Shown here one piece after another: positions 14,559 through 22,279 of a DNA stretch of 56,681 nucleotides. The DNA lies in contig CAMNQF010000017.1 in NCBI GenBank assembly GCA_946548895.1, forward strand, positions 1 to 56,681, read 5' to 3'. The position numbers were made by a program, and so were the translations under genes. The notes beneath the pieces are model-generated. The model was not told the origin of the DNA. It did no database searches and saw nothing but the letters and a program-made list of their open reading frames with translations. The stretch is from an uncultured bacterium. Lineage in GTDB: Bacteria; Bacillota; Clostridia; Oscillospirales; Oscillospiraceae. Numbering within the stretch: the first letter of the stretch is position 1; every line of letters starts with the position of its first letter.

Positions 14559-17558
14559 TTACTTGGAGAAGATGTAGACGTACTCCCAGGTGGCGCTGGG
14601 ATCGTTCTCAATGTGGCCGTCGGCGTAGCCAACCAGCAGCTGGCCGTCCTTGTTCACAGCGATCACGTCCAGCAGCTCCTCCGCCTCGACGCCGGCGATC
14701 TCTTCAAAGAACACGCCCTCGTCGTCGTCGCGGATCTTGAACTGGTTGGCGCCGAAGAAGTCGCAGTCGCCCTCGCCCTTCACATCGACGGTGGTCCACT
14801 TCTCCCAGTTGGAGGAGCACTTGTACTCGTTGCCGCTGATGCTGGAGTCGAAGCTCATGGTGGCGGACAGGTTCACCGCGTCGGCGTGGATGTAAGCGGC
14901 CTCGTCCACCAGCTTGTTGTTGTCGATGCTCTTCTCCACCTCGAGGAAGCAGGCGTTCTCCTTGACGCTGAGCATCTCGCCGTTGGCGTAGGCGCCGGTC
15001 AGGGTCCACTTGCCCACGAAGGCATCGGGAGTGGCATCGTAGTCAATGACCACGGCGTCGGCGGTGGCGGCGGGAGCAGCAGGCTTATCATCGCCGCCAG
15101 TGGGCTTCTCATCGTTGCCGCCGGAAGGCTTGTTGTTGCTGGGAGCGACAGCCTCAAAGGTCAGGCCGAAGCCGGAGATGTACATATTGCCGTCGGCGTC
15201 CTTGTAGGCGTAAGAGCCGGAGGGGGACGCGTCCAGAACGGCCTTGTCCATGTGCTGGTCCTTCACATAGCCGGGAACATCGTTGGGGGAGACGCACACA
15301 TCCCACACCTCGCCGTCCAGGTCGGTCTCGACCAGGGCGATGACGGAGGCGTCAGCCACCATGGTGATGGGCAGCTTGCCGGTGGGGGCGTGGGTGCCCG
15401 CCACGACCTGGGCGATGGCGTCGTCGGAGGTGCTGAAGGTGCCCAGCAGGACGTCGCAGTAGGGCTCCATGTTGGTCAGAATCCAGGGGCTGGTGGCGAC
15501 GATCTCGCCGATGACCTTGCCGCCGTTGGCGTGGACCGCGTCGGCCACCTTCTTGAACTGCTTCATGTCCTGCACGGTGGTGATGCTTTCAGTCTCATCG
15601 GTGCGCTTGGCGTTGTTGTCGTAGACCGGGGTTTCCACATCCTCCGCCAGGTCCAGAATGGCCAGCTCGCTCCTGCCGGTGCCCACGATGGTGGGGGTCA
15701 CCCGCAGGTAGGCGATGTCGGCGCCGGCGTAGTCGTCCACCACGGTGAAGCCCTGAGCCTGCAGGGCGGCGGTGATGCCTTCCATTTTGGCGTCGCTCTT
15801 CTGGCTGAAGCCCTGAATGTAAACCTTCTTATTGGTGTCCGCCATGGGCAGGGTGCCGCCGCTGTTCTTCATCAGAACCACGGACTTCAGGTGGGTTTCC
15901 TCGGCCAGGGCCTGGACCTTGGGGGTCACCTCGTTGACGGTCTTCACGCTCTCGTCCAGGTCGCGGTAGGGGTTATCCAGGTTGCCGCTCTGGACATGGG
16001 GCTTCAGGCGGTTGGTGGCGGCCCGCTCCAGGTCGGCGCGGGTGATATCGCCGGCGGCCAGGGCCTGGTCCAGCAGCTCGGAGGGATTAGAATCGTCGAC
16101 CATAACGCGCTTGCCGTTTTCATCGGTCTCGTAACGGCCGAACTGAATCACGCCGCAGTCGCAGCCGGCCTTGAGGAACAGGACCATACGATCATAAATC
16201 TCAAGGTCCTCCACGCCCTGCTGGGAGTCCAGGGACAGGGAGTCGGAGTTAATCAGGCCGTCAAAGCCCAGCACCTCACGGAGCAGGCCCAGGAGGATGT
16301 CCTCGTTGAAAGCGTTGCCGCGGCCCTCGTAGCGGATGTCATAGGTCTTGCCGTTGTAGGTAATGGACTGGGGGGCGATGCGGGCGTCGATGATGGGCTG
16401 GGAATAGGCGGGCATGACGCCGGCGGCGCCCGCCTCAAAGGCGGCGATAAAGGGCTTCAGCTGGTAGTCGGCCAGGGAGTTCTCGACGGTGTAGACGCGG
16501 TAGCGGCCGGTCTGGCCGTGGCTCTCGAAGCCATTGAAGGCCGCGCCGTCGCCGGGGAAGTGCTTGATGGTCAGCAGCACGCTGCCCGGCACCATGCCCT
16601 GGTCGCCGTTCTGATAGCCGATGGTCAGGTTCTTGGCGATCTCGGAGGCCATGTCCTCACGCTCGCCATAAGTACCGGCGTTGCGGCTCCAGCGGGGGTC
16701 GGTCACCAGGTCCACCTGGGGGCCGTACAGGCCGTCAATGCCCTTGGCCCACATGACCTCGCGGTCATACTGGGCGTCGGTCAGCACCAGGTCCGCGTTG
16801 CCGTCGCCCAGAGCGGCGGCGGTGACGCCCTCAGTGCCGGGCATACCGTGGGCAATGGGGTTGGTGAAGCTAAAGAACGGCACCGCCACCTCGTTGTGCT
16901 GAATGGCGTAATACTCGCTGTACTGCTCCAGGCCGTTGTTGAACCACACAGCCACCTCGGTCTCCGGGTTGTTGCGGATGACGTAGGTGCGCAGATTGGA
17001 AGTGTTCAGCCACTCCAGGTTGTTGGGGGCGTCGCTGGTGGCGCCGAAGCCGCCGACAGGGGTATAGACCTTCGTCCAGTCGGGGTTGCCGCTGGCATCC
17101 ACCACATCGTCCTTCTTGGTGCTTGCGGGGCTGTAGGCCATGCAGTTGACAACCTGATGGGTCAGCTGGTTGTCGGTGAGGGCCTTGGCCATGGCCTCGG
17201 CGCGGGTCTGGGCGTCCAGCCGCCAGTCCTCAAAGTCGTCCAGCTTCTGGTTGTTGTTCAGGTCGCGGAAATACTTCCCGTCCTCGTGGATCACGCCCAC
17301 CAGGGTTACGCCGATGGTGGGGCCGCCCTCGTTCTCATAAAACACGGGCTCGAGGAACTTGGAAATCAGCTCGTCCTCGCTGCTCACCGTGTAGGGAGCG
17401 GGGATGTACTCGGGCTCCGCAGCCGCGGAGGGCGTGGGAGTGGGGGCGGGGGTGGCGCTGGGTTCCGCGGCGGCGGGCTTACAGCCGCCCAGCAGCCCAG
17501 CCAGCATAGCCGCGCTCAGAGCCGCCGCCATCAGCCGGGACAGGGTCTTCTTCTTCAT
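14559..17558 (-). CDS. Secreted GH3 glycosidase lipoprotein with C-terminal lipocalin-like domain
   Basis: A 999-aa extracellular enzyme. Lipoprotein signal with lipobox LLGGC at about residues 19-23, then a Pro/Thr/Ala linker. An EF-hand-like calcium loop DLNNNQKLDDFE precedes the GH3 barrel. The barrel has KHFPGDGAAFNG and the nucleophile Asp439 in GLINSDSLSL. The GH3 C-domain (SVVLMKNSGGTLPM; GTHAPTGKLPITMV) follows in the classical order. A Gly/Lys/Pro linker leads to about 130 extra residues beginning FVGKWTLTGAYANGEML, which resemble lipocalin-like binding domains. AGGAGG 6 nt before ATG 17558 fixes the start. It converges on the membrane GH3 gene; together they probably degrade beta-linked glucans or glycosides outside the cell. 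The exact substrate is unknown. Confidence 0.9.
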   Translation of the reverse strand: MKKKTLSRLMAAALSAAMLAGLLGGCKPAAAEPSATPAPTPTPSAAAEPEYIPAPYTVSSEDELISKFLEPVFYENEGGPTIGVTLVGVIHEDGKYFRDLNNNQKLDDFEDWRLDAQTRAEAMAKALTDNQLTHQVVNCMAYSPASTKKDDVVDASGNPDWTKVYTPVGGFGATSDAPNNLEWLNTSNLRTYVIRNNPETEVAVWFNNGLEQYSEYYAIQHNEVAVPFFSFTNPIAHGMPGTEGVTAAALGDGNADLVLTDAQYDREVMWAKGIDGLYGPQVDLVTDPRWSRNAGTYGEREDMASEIAKNLTIGYQNGDQGMVPGSVLLTIKHFPGDGAAFNGFESHGQTGRYRVYTVENSLADYQLKPFIAAFEAGAAGVMPAYSQPIIDARIAPQSITYNGKTYDIRYEGRGNAFNEDILLGLLREVLGFDGLINSDSLSLDSQQGVEDLEIYDRMVLFLKAGCDCGVIQFGRYETDENGKRVMVDDSNPSELLDQALAAGDITRADLERAATNRLKPHVQSGNLDNPYRDLDESVKTVNEVTPKVQALAEETHLKSVVLMKNSGGTLPMADTNKKVYIQGFSQKSDAKMEGITAALQAQGFTVVDDYAGADIAYLRVTPTIVGTGRSELAILDLAEDVETPVYDNNAKRTDETESITTVQDMKQFKKVADAVHANGGKVIGEIVATSPWILTNMEPYCDVLLGTFSTSDDAIAQVVAGTHAPTGKLPITMVADASVIALVETDLDGEVWDVCVSPNDVPGYVKDQHMDKAVLDASPSGSYAYKDADGNMYISGFGLTFEAVAPSNNKPSGGNDEKPTGGDDKPAAPAATADAVVIDYDATPDAFVGKWTLTGAYANGEMLSVKENACFLEVEKSIDNNKLVDEAAYIHADAVNLSATMSFDSSISGNEYKCSSNWEKWTTVDVKGEGDCDFFGANQFKIRDDDEGVFFEEIAGVEAEELLDVIAVNKDGQLLVGYADGHIENDPSATWEYVYIFSK

Positions 17559-17873
17559 GATCTTTCCTCCTCTTTTATATTTGAACACAGCCGCGGACGC
17601 CGTTTCGCGCCCCGCGCGCCGCTGTTCTCATGGTGTTGTTTGGGAATATGCCCGTAGATTCCCTGGATTGTCCATCAAAAACTATGAAATATGTATAGAA
17701 TTATACCATATGACGAAGGATAACGGAAGCGATGCCTATTCCGCAAATGTAAATATCTGGCCCGCCGCCTGACGCTTGACAGCACAAGCCCCGCTTTTTC
17801 TGCCGTAAATAGTGATTTGTGCCGTGAATTGCACATCCAGCTCCGCGAAGCGCCTCCGCTTTGGGGATGTCAA
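17559..17873. other. Leader and promoter region of the lipoprotein GH3 gene
   Basis: 315 bp without a gene. It holds the GH3 promoter at 17700 and a leader of about 130 nt. Next to the LytTR stop it holds weak inverted repeats (AAGCG/CGCTT; GCTTG/CAAGC) that may end the upstream operon. No clear U-tract terminator was seen. Confidence 0.5.
17700..17708 (-). promoter_or_regulatory. Extended -10 promoter of the lipoprotein GH3 gene
   Basis: On the minus strand TGGTATAAT, a consensus -10 with the TGn extension; the -35 at 17-18 nt (TTCCGT/TCCGTT) is poor, as is usual for extended -10 promoters. Confidence 0.55.
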
Positions 17874-18578
17874 TTACCCGCGCTCGTCCATATAGTGGAG
17901 GAACCGCTCCTTGATCTCCTTGTGGTGGGATTTCGCGATCTGGATCTTGTCCCCGTTGACCATCAGGTAGTCGCTGTGGACGCTCTGCACATGGTGCATA
18001 TTCACCAGGTAGGAGCGGCTGCACTGGACAAACGCCGGGTCGTTCAGCTTCTCCCGGACCTTGCCCAGCTGGCCCCGCACCCGGTGATCCCCCTGGTCCG
18101 TGTGGTAGACCAGGTCGTGGTCGTACACCTCCACATAGTAGATACTGCTGGTGAGCAGGGCAATGACGCCGTTCTGCGTTTTCAGCGTAATGTACTCGCC
18201 CCGGCGCTTTTCCATATCCTCCAGCACTTTGTCCATAACGCGGTCAATGGTGCTCTGCTCGGCGGGCTTTACCACAAAGTCCACGGCGCTTACCTCATAT
18301 CCGCGGATGGCCAAGTGGGCCATGTGGGTGACAAAAACCAGCTTCGCGTTTTTGTTGACGATCCGCAGGAAGCGGGCCGCGTCCAGCCCATCCATGTCGC
18401 TCAACTGGAGCTCCATAAAAACAATATCGTAGACGGTGCGGCTGCGGATGAACTCCACCCCGCAATCATACCTGTGGATGAGAAAGGCGGTATTTTTTTC
18501 GTTTAAATAGTGCTCCACATACTCCTCAAGCGCCTGTCTCTCCTGCCGGTTGTCGTCTATGATCGCAATCAGAATCAT
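17874..18578 (-). CDS. LytTR-family response regulator with Glu at the phospho-acceptor site
   Basis: A 234-aa regulator. Receiver domain at about residues 1-120 with acidic pair Asp8-Asp9, Thr84 and Lys104 in place. The usual phospho-acceptor Asp is Glu56 (DIVFMELQLSDMDG where DLIFLDIQLPDMDG is expected). The C-terminal LytTR DNA-binding domain (about 135-234) shows the family pattern YYVEVYDHDLVYHT, LNDPAFVQCSRSYLVNMHHV. Glu at this site often mimics phosphorylation, so the protein may be active without a kinase; no kinase gene is adjacent. It is the last gene behind the GH2-MFS-uxuA-SDR operon, 80 nt after the SDR gene. The operon promoter carries a direct repeat fitting LytTR sites, so it probably controls its own operon. 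Confidence 0.87.
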   Translation of the reverse strand: MILIAIIDDNRQERQALEEYVEHYLNEKNTAFLIHRYDCGVEFIRSRTVYDIVFMELQLSDMDGLDAARFLRIVNKNAKLVFVTHMAHLAIRGYEVSAVDFVVKPAEQSTIDRVMDKVLEDMEKRRGEYITLKTQNGVIALLTSSIYYVEVYDHDLVYHTDQGDHRVRGQLGKVREKLNDPAFVQCSRSYLVNMHHVQSVHSDYLMVNGDKIQIAKSHHKEIKERFLHYMDERG

Positions 18579-18614
18579 ACGTCTCGTCCTTTAAGTTTTG
18601 ATCGCGCCGCCGCC

Positions 18615-18642
18615 CCGCCCCGGCCCGCGGCGGCCGGGGCGG
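18615..18642. terminator. GC hairpin between the SDR and LytTR genes
   Basis: CCGCCCCGGCC / GGCCGGGGCGG, an 11-bp perfect stem without a T-run. It may attenuate or stabilise the mRNA between the SDR and lytTR genes rather than terminate fully. Confidence 0.45.
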
Positions 18643-18658
18643 CGGGCGGGAAGCGGGG

Positions 18659-19504
18659 TCACACGCCGGAGTAAGCGGCGAAGCCCGCGTCGATGGGCAG
18701 CACCACGCCGGTAATGGCGGAGGCAGCCTTGTCGTCGCACAGGAAGAACACGCCGCCCAGCAGCTCCTCGCTCTCCACGTAGCGGCCCATGGGGGTGCCG
18801 TTCAGAATCTTGGCGGACCGGGCGGTGGGGGTACCGTCCTCGTTGAACAGCAGCTTCCGGTTCTGGTTGGACACCAGGAAGCCCGGGGCGATGGCGTTGC
18901 AGCGGATGCCGGTGCCCGCGAAGTGGGTGGCCAGCCACTGGGTGAAGTTGGAGATGGCGGCCTTAGCGCCGGAGTAAGCGGGGATCTTGGTCAGCGGGAT
19001 ATAGGCGTTCATGGAGCTGATGTTCAGAATGACGCCGGATTTCTTGGCCACCATGTCCTTGGCGAAGGCCTGGGTGGGCAGCAGGGTGCCCTGGAAGTTC
19101 AGCTTGAACACGAAGTCCACGCCGCCCGCGTCCAGGTCAAAGAAGCCCTTCTGGCCCTCGGCCCACTCGTGCTGGTACTCGTTGTCGGTGGTGGCCCGGG
19201 GATTGTTGCCGCCCGCGCCGTTCACCAGGATGTCGCAGGGGCCCAGGTCGGCCAGCACCTGCTGGTGGACGGCCTCCAGGGCCTCCGGCTCCAGCACGTT
19301 GGCCTTGTAGCCCTCACACACCAGGCCCTCCGCCTTGCACTCGCCGGCCAGTTTTTTCACGGCCTCCTCGTTCAGGTCCAGGGCGGCCACCTTGGCCCCC
19401 GCCTGGGCAAAGGCCTTGGCCATGGTGCCGCACAGCACCCCGCCCGCGCCGGTCACAACGACCACTTTACCAGTAAAATCAACTTTCAAAGGCAGATCCA
19501 TCAT
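18659..19504 (-). CDS. SDR oxidoreductase, fructuronate reductase (D-mannonate oxidoreductase)-like
   Basis: Classical short-chain dehydrogenase, 281 aa. NAD(P)-binding GAGGVLCGTMAKAFAQAG, NGAGGNNPRAT, catalytic Ser in NISSMNAY and the YSGAK pair Tyr/Lys; C-terminal AxPIDAGFAAYSGV closes the fold. The long insertion after NGAGGNNP (DNEYQHEWAEGQKGFFDLDAGG) is typical of the SDR-type D-mannonate oxidoreductases that replace UxuB in Firmicutes. It lies 19 nt after uxuA, so the two would turn fructuronate into mannonate and then KDG. GGAGGA 8 nt before the ATG supports the start. The exact substrate is inferred from context. Confidence 0.82.
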   Translation of the reverse strand: MMDLPLKVDFTGKVVVVTGAGGVLCGTMAKAFAQAGAKVAALDLNEEAVKKLAGECKAEGLVCEGYKANVLEPEALEAVHQQVLADLGPCDILVNGAGGNNPRATTDNEYQHEWAEGQKGFFDLDAGGVDFVFKLNFQGTLLPTQAFAKDMVAKKSGVILNISSMNAYIPLTKIPAYSGAKAAISNFTQWLATHFAGTGIRCNAIAPGFLVSNQNRKLLFNEDGTPTARSAKILNGTPMGRYVESEELLGGVFFLCDDKAASAITGVVLPIDAGFAAYSGV

Positions 19505-19523
19505 GTTCAGTTCCTCCCGTCAA

Positions 19524-20606
19524 TTATTTGTTGTCAAATTTGTCCAGAGAATCCCAGACGCCCAGCATATACATGATGCCCAGGGCGCGGTCGTATAATC
19601 CGTAGCCTGGCCGCACGGTTCCGGGGCCCTCGTTCCACAGGTGGCGGCCGTGGTCCGGGCGGATGTAGCCGTCCCAGCCGGCGTCGTGATAGGCCTTCAG
19701 GATGTCCAGAATGCCCGTGTCGCCGCAGCAGTCCCGGTGGGCCGCCTCGGAGAAGTCGCCGTTCTCAAAGTGCTTGATGTTGCGGATGTGGGCGAAGGCG
19801 ATGCGGTCGGCGTGCTTGCGCACGATGCTGGCCACGTTGTTCTCCGGGTTGGCGTTCAGGCTTCCGGAGCACAGGGTCAGGCAGTTATACGGGTCGTCCA
19901 CCATGCTGAGGAAGCGGTCCACCGCCTCGGCGTCCACCATCAGCCGGGGCAGGCCGAAGATATCCCAGGGGGGATCGTCCATGTGGATGGCCATTTTGAT
20001 GTCGCACTCGCGGCAGGTGGGCATGATGGCCTCCAGGAAGTACTTCAGGTTGTCCCACAGCTTCTCCTTGGTGACGGGCTTATACTTCTCAAACAGCTCG
20101 TCCAGCTTGGCCATCCGCTCCGGCTCCCAGCCGGGGAAGGTCATGTGGTACTTCTCGGTGAAGGACATGACGTACTCCGCCATCTCCTTGGGGTCGTCGT
20201 GGATCTTGGACGCCTCGTAGTACAGCGCCGTGGAGCCGTCCCCCACCGGGTGGAACAGGTCGGTGCGGGTCCAGTCAAACACCGGCATGAAGTTGTAGCA
20301 GATCACCTTTACGCCAAAGGGGGCCAGGTTGCGGATGGTCTGCTTGTAGTTTTCGATGAGCTGGTCCCGGGTGGGCAGGCCGATCTTAATGTCGTCGTGG
20401 ACGTTGACGGACTCCACCACGTCCATGTTGAAGCCGTACTCGTCCAGCTGCTTCTTCACCTCGGCGATCTCCTCGGGCTGCCACACCTCACCGGGCATCT
20501 TGCTGTGCAGCGCCCACACAATGCCCTCCACCCCGGGGATCTGCTTGATGTCGGACAATTTGATCTGATCGTTGCCCTCGCCGTACCAGCGCCAGGTCAT
20601 TTTCAT
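19524..20606 (-). CDS. uxuA: Mannonate dehydratase
   Basis: Dehydrates D-mannonate to 2-keto-3-deoxygluconate, an iron/manganese TIM-barrel enzyme of hexuronate catabolism. 360 aa, normal length. Family signatures: MTWRWYGEGND at the N-terminus, GVEGIVWALH, CYNFMPVFDWTRTDL, KMAIHMDDPPW, CSGSLNANPENN, HIRNIKHF and GYIRPDHGRHLW, which supply the His/Cys/Asp metal ligands. ATG 20606 has AGGAGG about 9 nt upstream; the longer open frame has no support. It sits between a GPH-type sugar symporter and a mannonate-oxidoreductase-like SDR. Glucuronate isomerase (uxaC), KDG kinase and KDPG aldolase are not in the window. Confidence 0.97.
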   Translation of the reverse strand: MKMTWRWYGEGNDQIKLSDIKQIPGVEGIVWALHSKMPGEVWQPEEIAEVKKQLDEYGFNMDVVESVNVHDDIKIGLPTRDQLIENYKQTIRNLAPFGVKVICYNFMPVFDWTRTDLFHPVGDGSTALYYEASKIHDDPKEMAEYVMSFTEKYHMTFPGWEPERMAKLDELFEKYKPVTKEKLWDNLKYFLEAIMPTCRECDIKMAIHMDDPPWDIFGLPRLMVDAEAVDRFLSMVDDPYNCLTLCSGSLNANPENNVASIVRKHADRIAFAHIRNIKHFENGDFSEAAHRDCCGDTGILDILKAYHDAGWDGYIRPDHGRHLWNEGPGTVRPGYGLYDRALGIMYMLGVWDSLDKFDNK

Positions 20607-20671
20607 ATGCGGTCCCTCCTTTTGATTTGTCAATCCAGCTTCACGTTCGCGCTGGGCCGCCAAGCCTGCGC

Positions 20672-22225
20672 TCACGCCCCTGTTTTCACTGTGTCGTCGG
20701 TAATCTCCTTCATGGCCTGCTCCAGGCTCATGCCCTTGGCCACAGCCTCCTTCCGGGCGGCGTTCACCGCCTGGATGGTCTTGACCCGTTCACCGTCCAG
20801 CTCATAGCCCTTCATGGACCACAGGGTCAGCGCCCAGGCCACCATGGGAATGACGCAGAACAGCACAATCACCACTGTCTTCATGCCGGGCACATAGGGT
20901 GTGGACTTGGTGGGCAGGGACTCCAGCCCAATCATGGTACAGGCCACGCCCACCACCGTGGCGGACAGGGAGGAGACCAGCTTATCCACCAGGGAGAACA
21001 AGGTGCCCATGATGCCGGGGATGAATTTGCCGGAGCGGTAGGTCTCATAGTCCGCGCAGTCCGCCACCATGGGGATGGGCATATCGGCGGTGGCGTAGTA
21101 GGCTCCGTAGCCCACCCCGAAGAGCAGGATGAACAGCACGGTGTACAGGTTCAGGGACAGCCCGCCCTCGCCCATGATGGAGAAAGTGAGGCTGGGGTCG
21201 CCCTGGTTCCACATCATCAGAATGACCAGCACGCCGATGTAGCACAAGAAAGCCACCGCCACATACCGGGTCAGGGAGGCTTTCTGGCCCTTCTTCTGGG
21301 AGGTGCGCACAGTGAGCAGGAAGAAGGGCACCGCGAACACGTAGCCCAGCACCATCATAGGCAGGTACAGCCCGTCATAATTGCCCATCATGCACTGGTA
21401 CAGCATAATCAGCACGGACACGTTGGTGGCGATGGACAGCGCCAGCTTGCAGCCGCCGCCGGCCACCATCAGCCGCTGGAGGGGCTTGTTGGCCTTGATG
21501 ATCTGGATATACTCGCTGACTTTCACCTTTTCCTGCTTGCCGCCGCCCAGGCCGAAGTACTTGGGCTGGTCCTTCTCCCAGATGCCGATGATGGCCAGGA
21601 TGGTCAGCACCACGGACACCGCGATGCCGATGGGAGTCATAATGGCAAACCAGGTCTGGTTAAAGTCGCCCGCAAACTCCGGCCGGGCCATGATGGGGCC
21701 CAGGAACTGCATCACGCCCATGCCCGCCAGAGAGCCCACCGTGTTAAAGATGGTGAACAGGGGGCGCTGCTTGGGGTCGTTGGTGAGCACCGCCTGGGCG
21801 GCGCGGGTGACGGAGGTCTGGAAGGTGTAGCCGATGACCCACACGGCGTACAGCCCCACGAACAGCACATAGCGCAGCCACATCATGCTGGCGGGCACGA
21901 AGGGGGTCAGCACATACAGGCAGACCACCGACGCCGCCATGATGATGGAGCCGATAACCATAAAGGGCCGGAATTTACCGAATTTGCCGTTGGTCTTGTC
22001 CATCAGCGCCCCGATAATAGGGTCGGTGACGGCGTCGAACAAGCGCATACCCGTAACCATGACCGAGGCAAAGGTGATGGCAATGCCCAGCACCGCGCTG
22101 CCAAAGGTGGCGATATAGGACAGAATGAGGACATAGTACACGTTGGTGGCGCCGTTATTCAGCGGGAACAGCACCAATTGGTATGGCTTGGCCCGGTTCA
22201 GGCCGGTATTGGGTTCCTGGCTCAT
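20672..22225 (-). CDS. GPH-family sugar:cation symporter (glucuronide/glycoside transporter-like)
   Basis: A 517-aa, twelve-helix major-facilitator-type protein of the glycoside-pentoside-hexuronide family. The family signature MRLFDAVTDPIIGALMDKTN occurs at about residues 60-80, followed by GKFRPFMVIGS; the central loop carries GGGKQEK. The C-terminus is a charged cytoplasmic helix rich in Lys/Glu. It lies between the GH2 glycosidase and uxuA in a five-gene operon, so uptake of glucuronides or related glycosides is most likely. AAGGAGG 7 nt before the ATG supports the start. The co-substrate ion (Na+ or H+) cannot be read. Confidence 0.9.
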   Translation of the reverse strand: MSQEPNTGLNRAKPYQLVLFPLNNGATNVYYVLILSYIATFGSAVLGIAITFASVMVTGMRLFDAVTDPIIGALMDKTNGKFGKFRPFMVIGSIIMAASVVCLYVLTPFVPASMMWLRYVLFVGLYAVWVIGYTFQTSVTRAAQAVLTNDPKQRPLFTIFNTVGSLAGMGVMQFLGPIMARPEFAGDFNQTWFAIMTPIGIAVSVVLTILAIIGIWEKDQPKYFGLGGGKQEKVKVSEYIQIIKANKPLQRLMVAGGGCKLALSIATNVSVLIMLYQCMMGNYDGLYLPMMVLGYVFAVPFFLLTVRTSQKKGQKASLTRYVAVAFLCYIGVLVILMMWNQGDPSLTFSIMGEGGLSLNLYTVLFILLFGVGYGAYYATADMPIPMVADCADYETYRSGKFIPGIMGTLFSLVDKLVSSLSATVVGVACTMIGLESLPTKSTPYVPGMKTVVIVLFCVIPMVAWALTLWSMKGYELDGERVKTIQAVNAARKEAVAKGMSLEQAMKEITDDTVKTGA

Positions 22226-22279
22226 GGACTCTCCTCCTTGATCGTTTTTCAGCTCGCGCTTCTTGTCACGCTCGCGCTT

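Noticed and set aside
14331-17657. 1108-codon plus-strand open frame opposite the lipoprotein GH3 gene
   Set aside because: Same antisense artefact; composition is His/Val/Gly/Leu-rich without family motifs.
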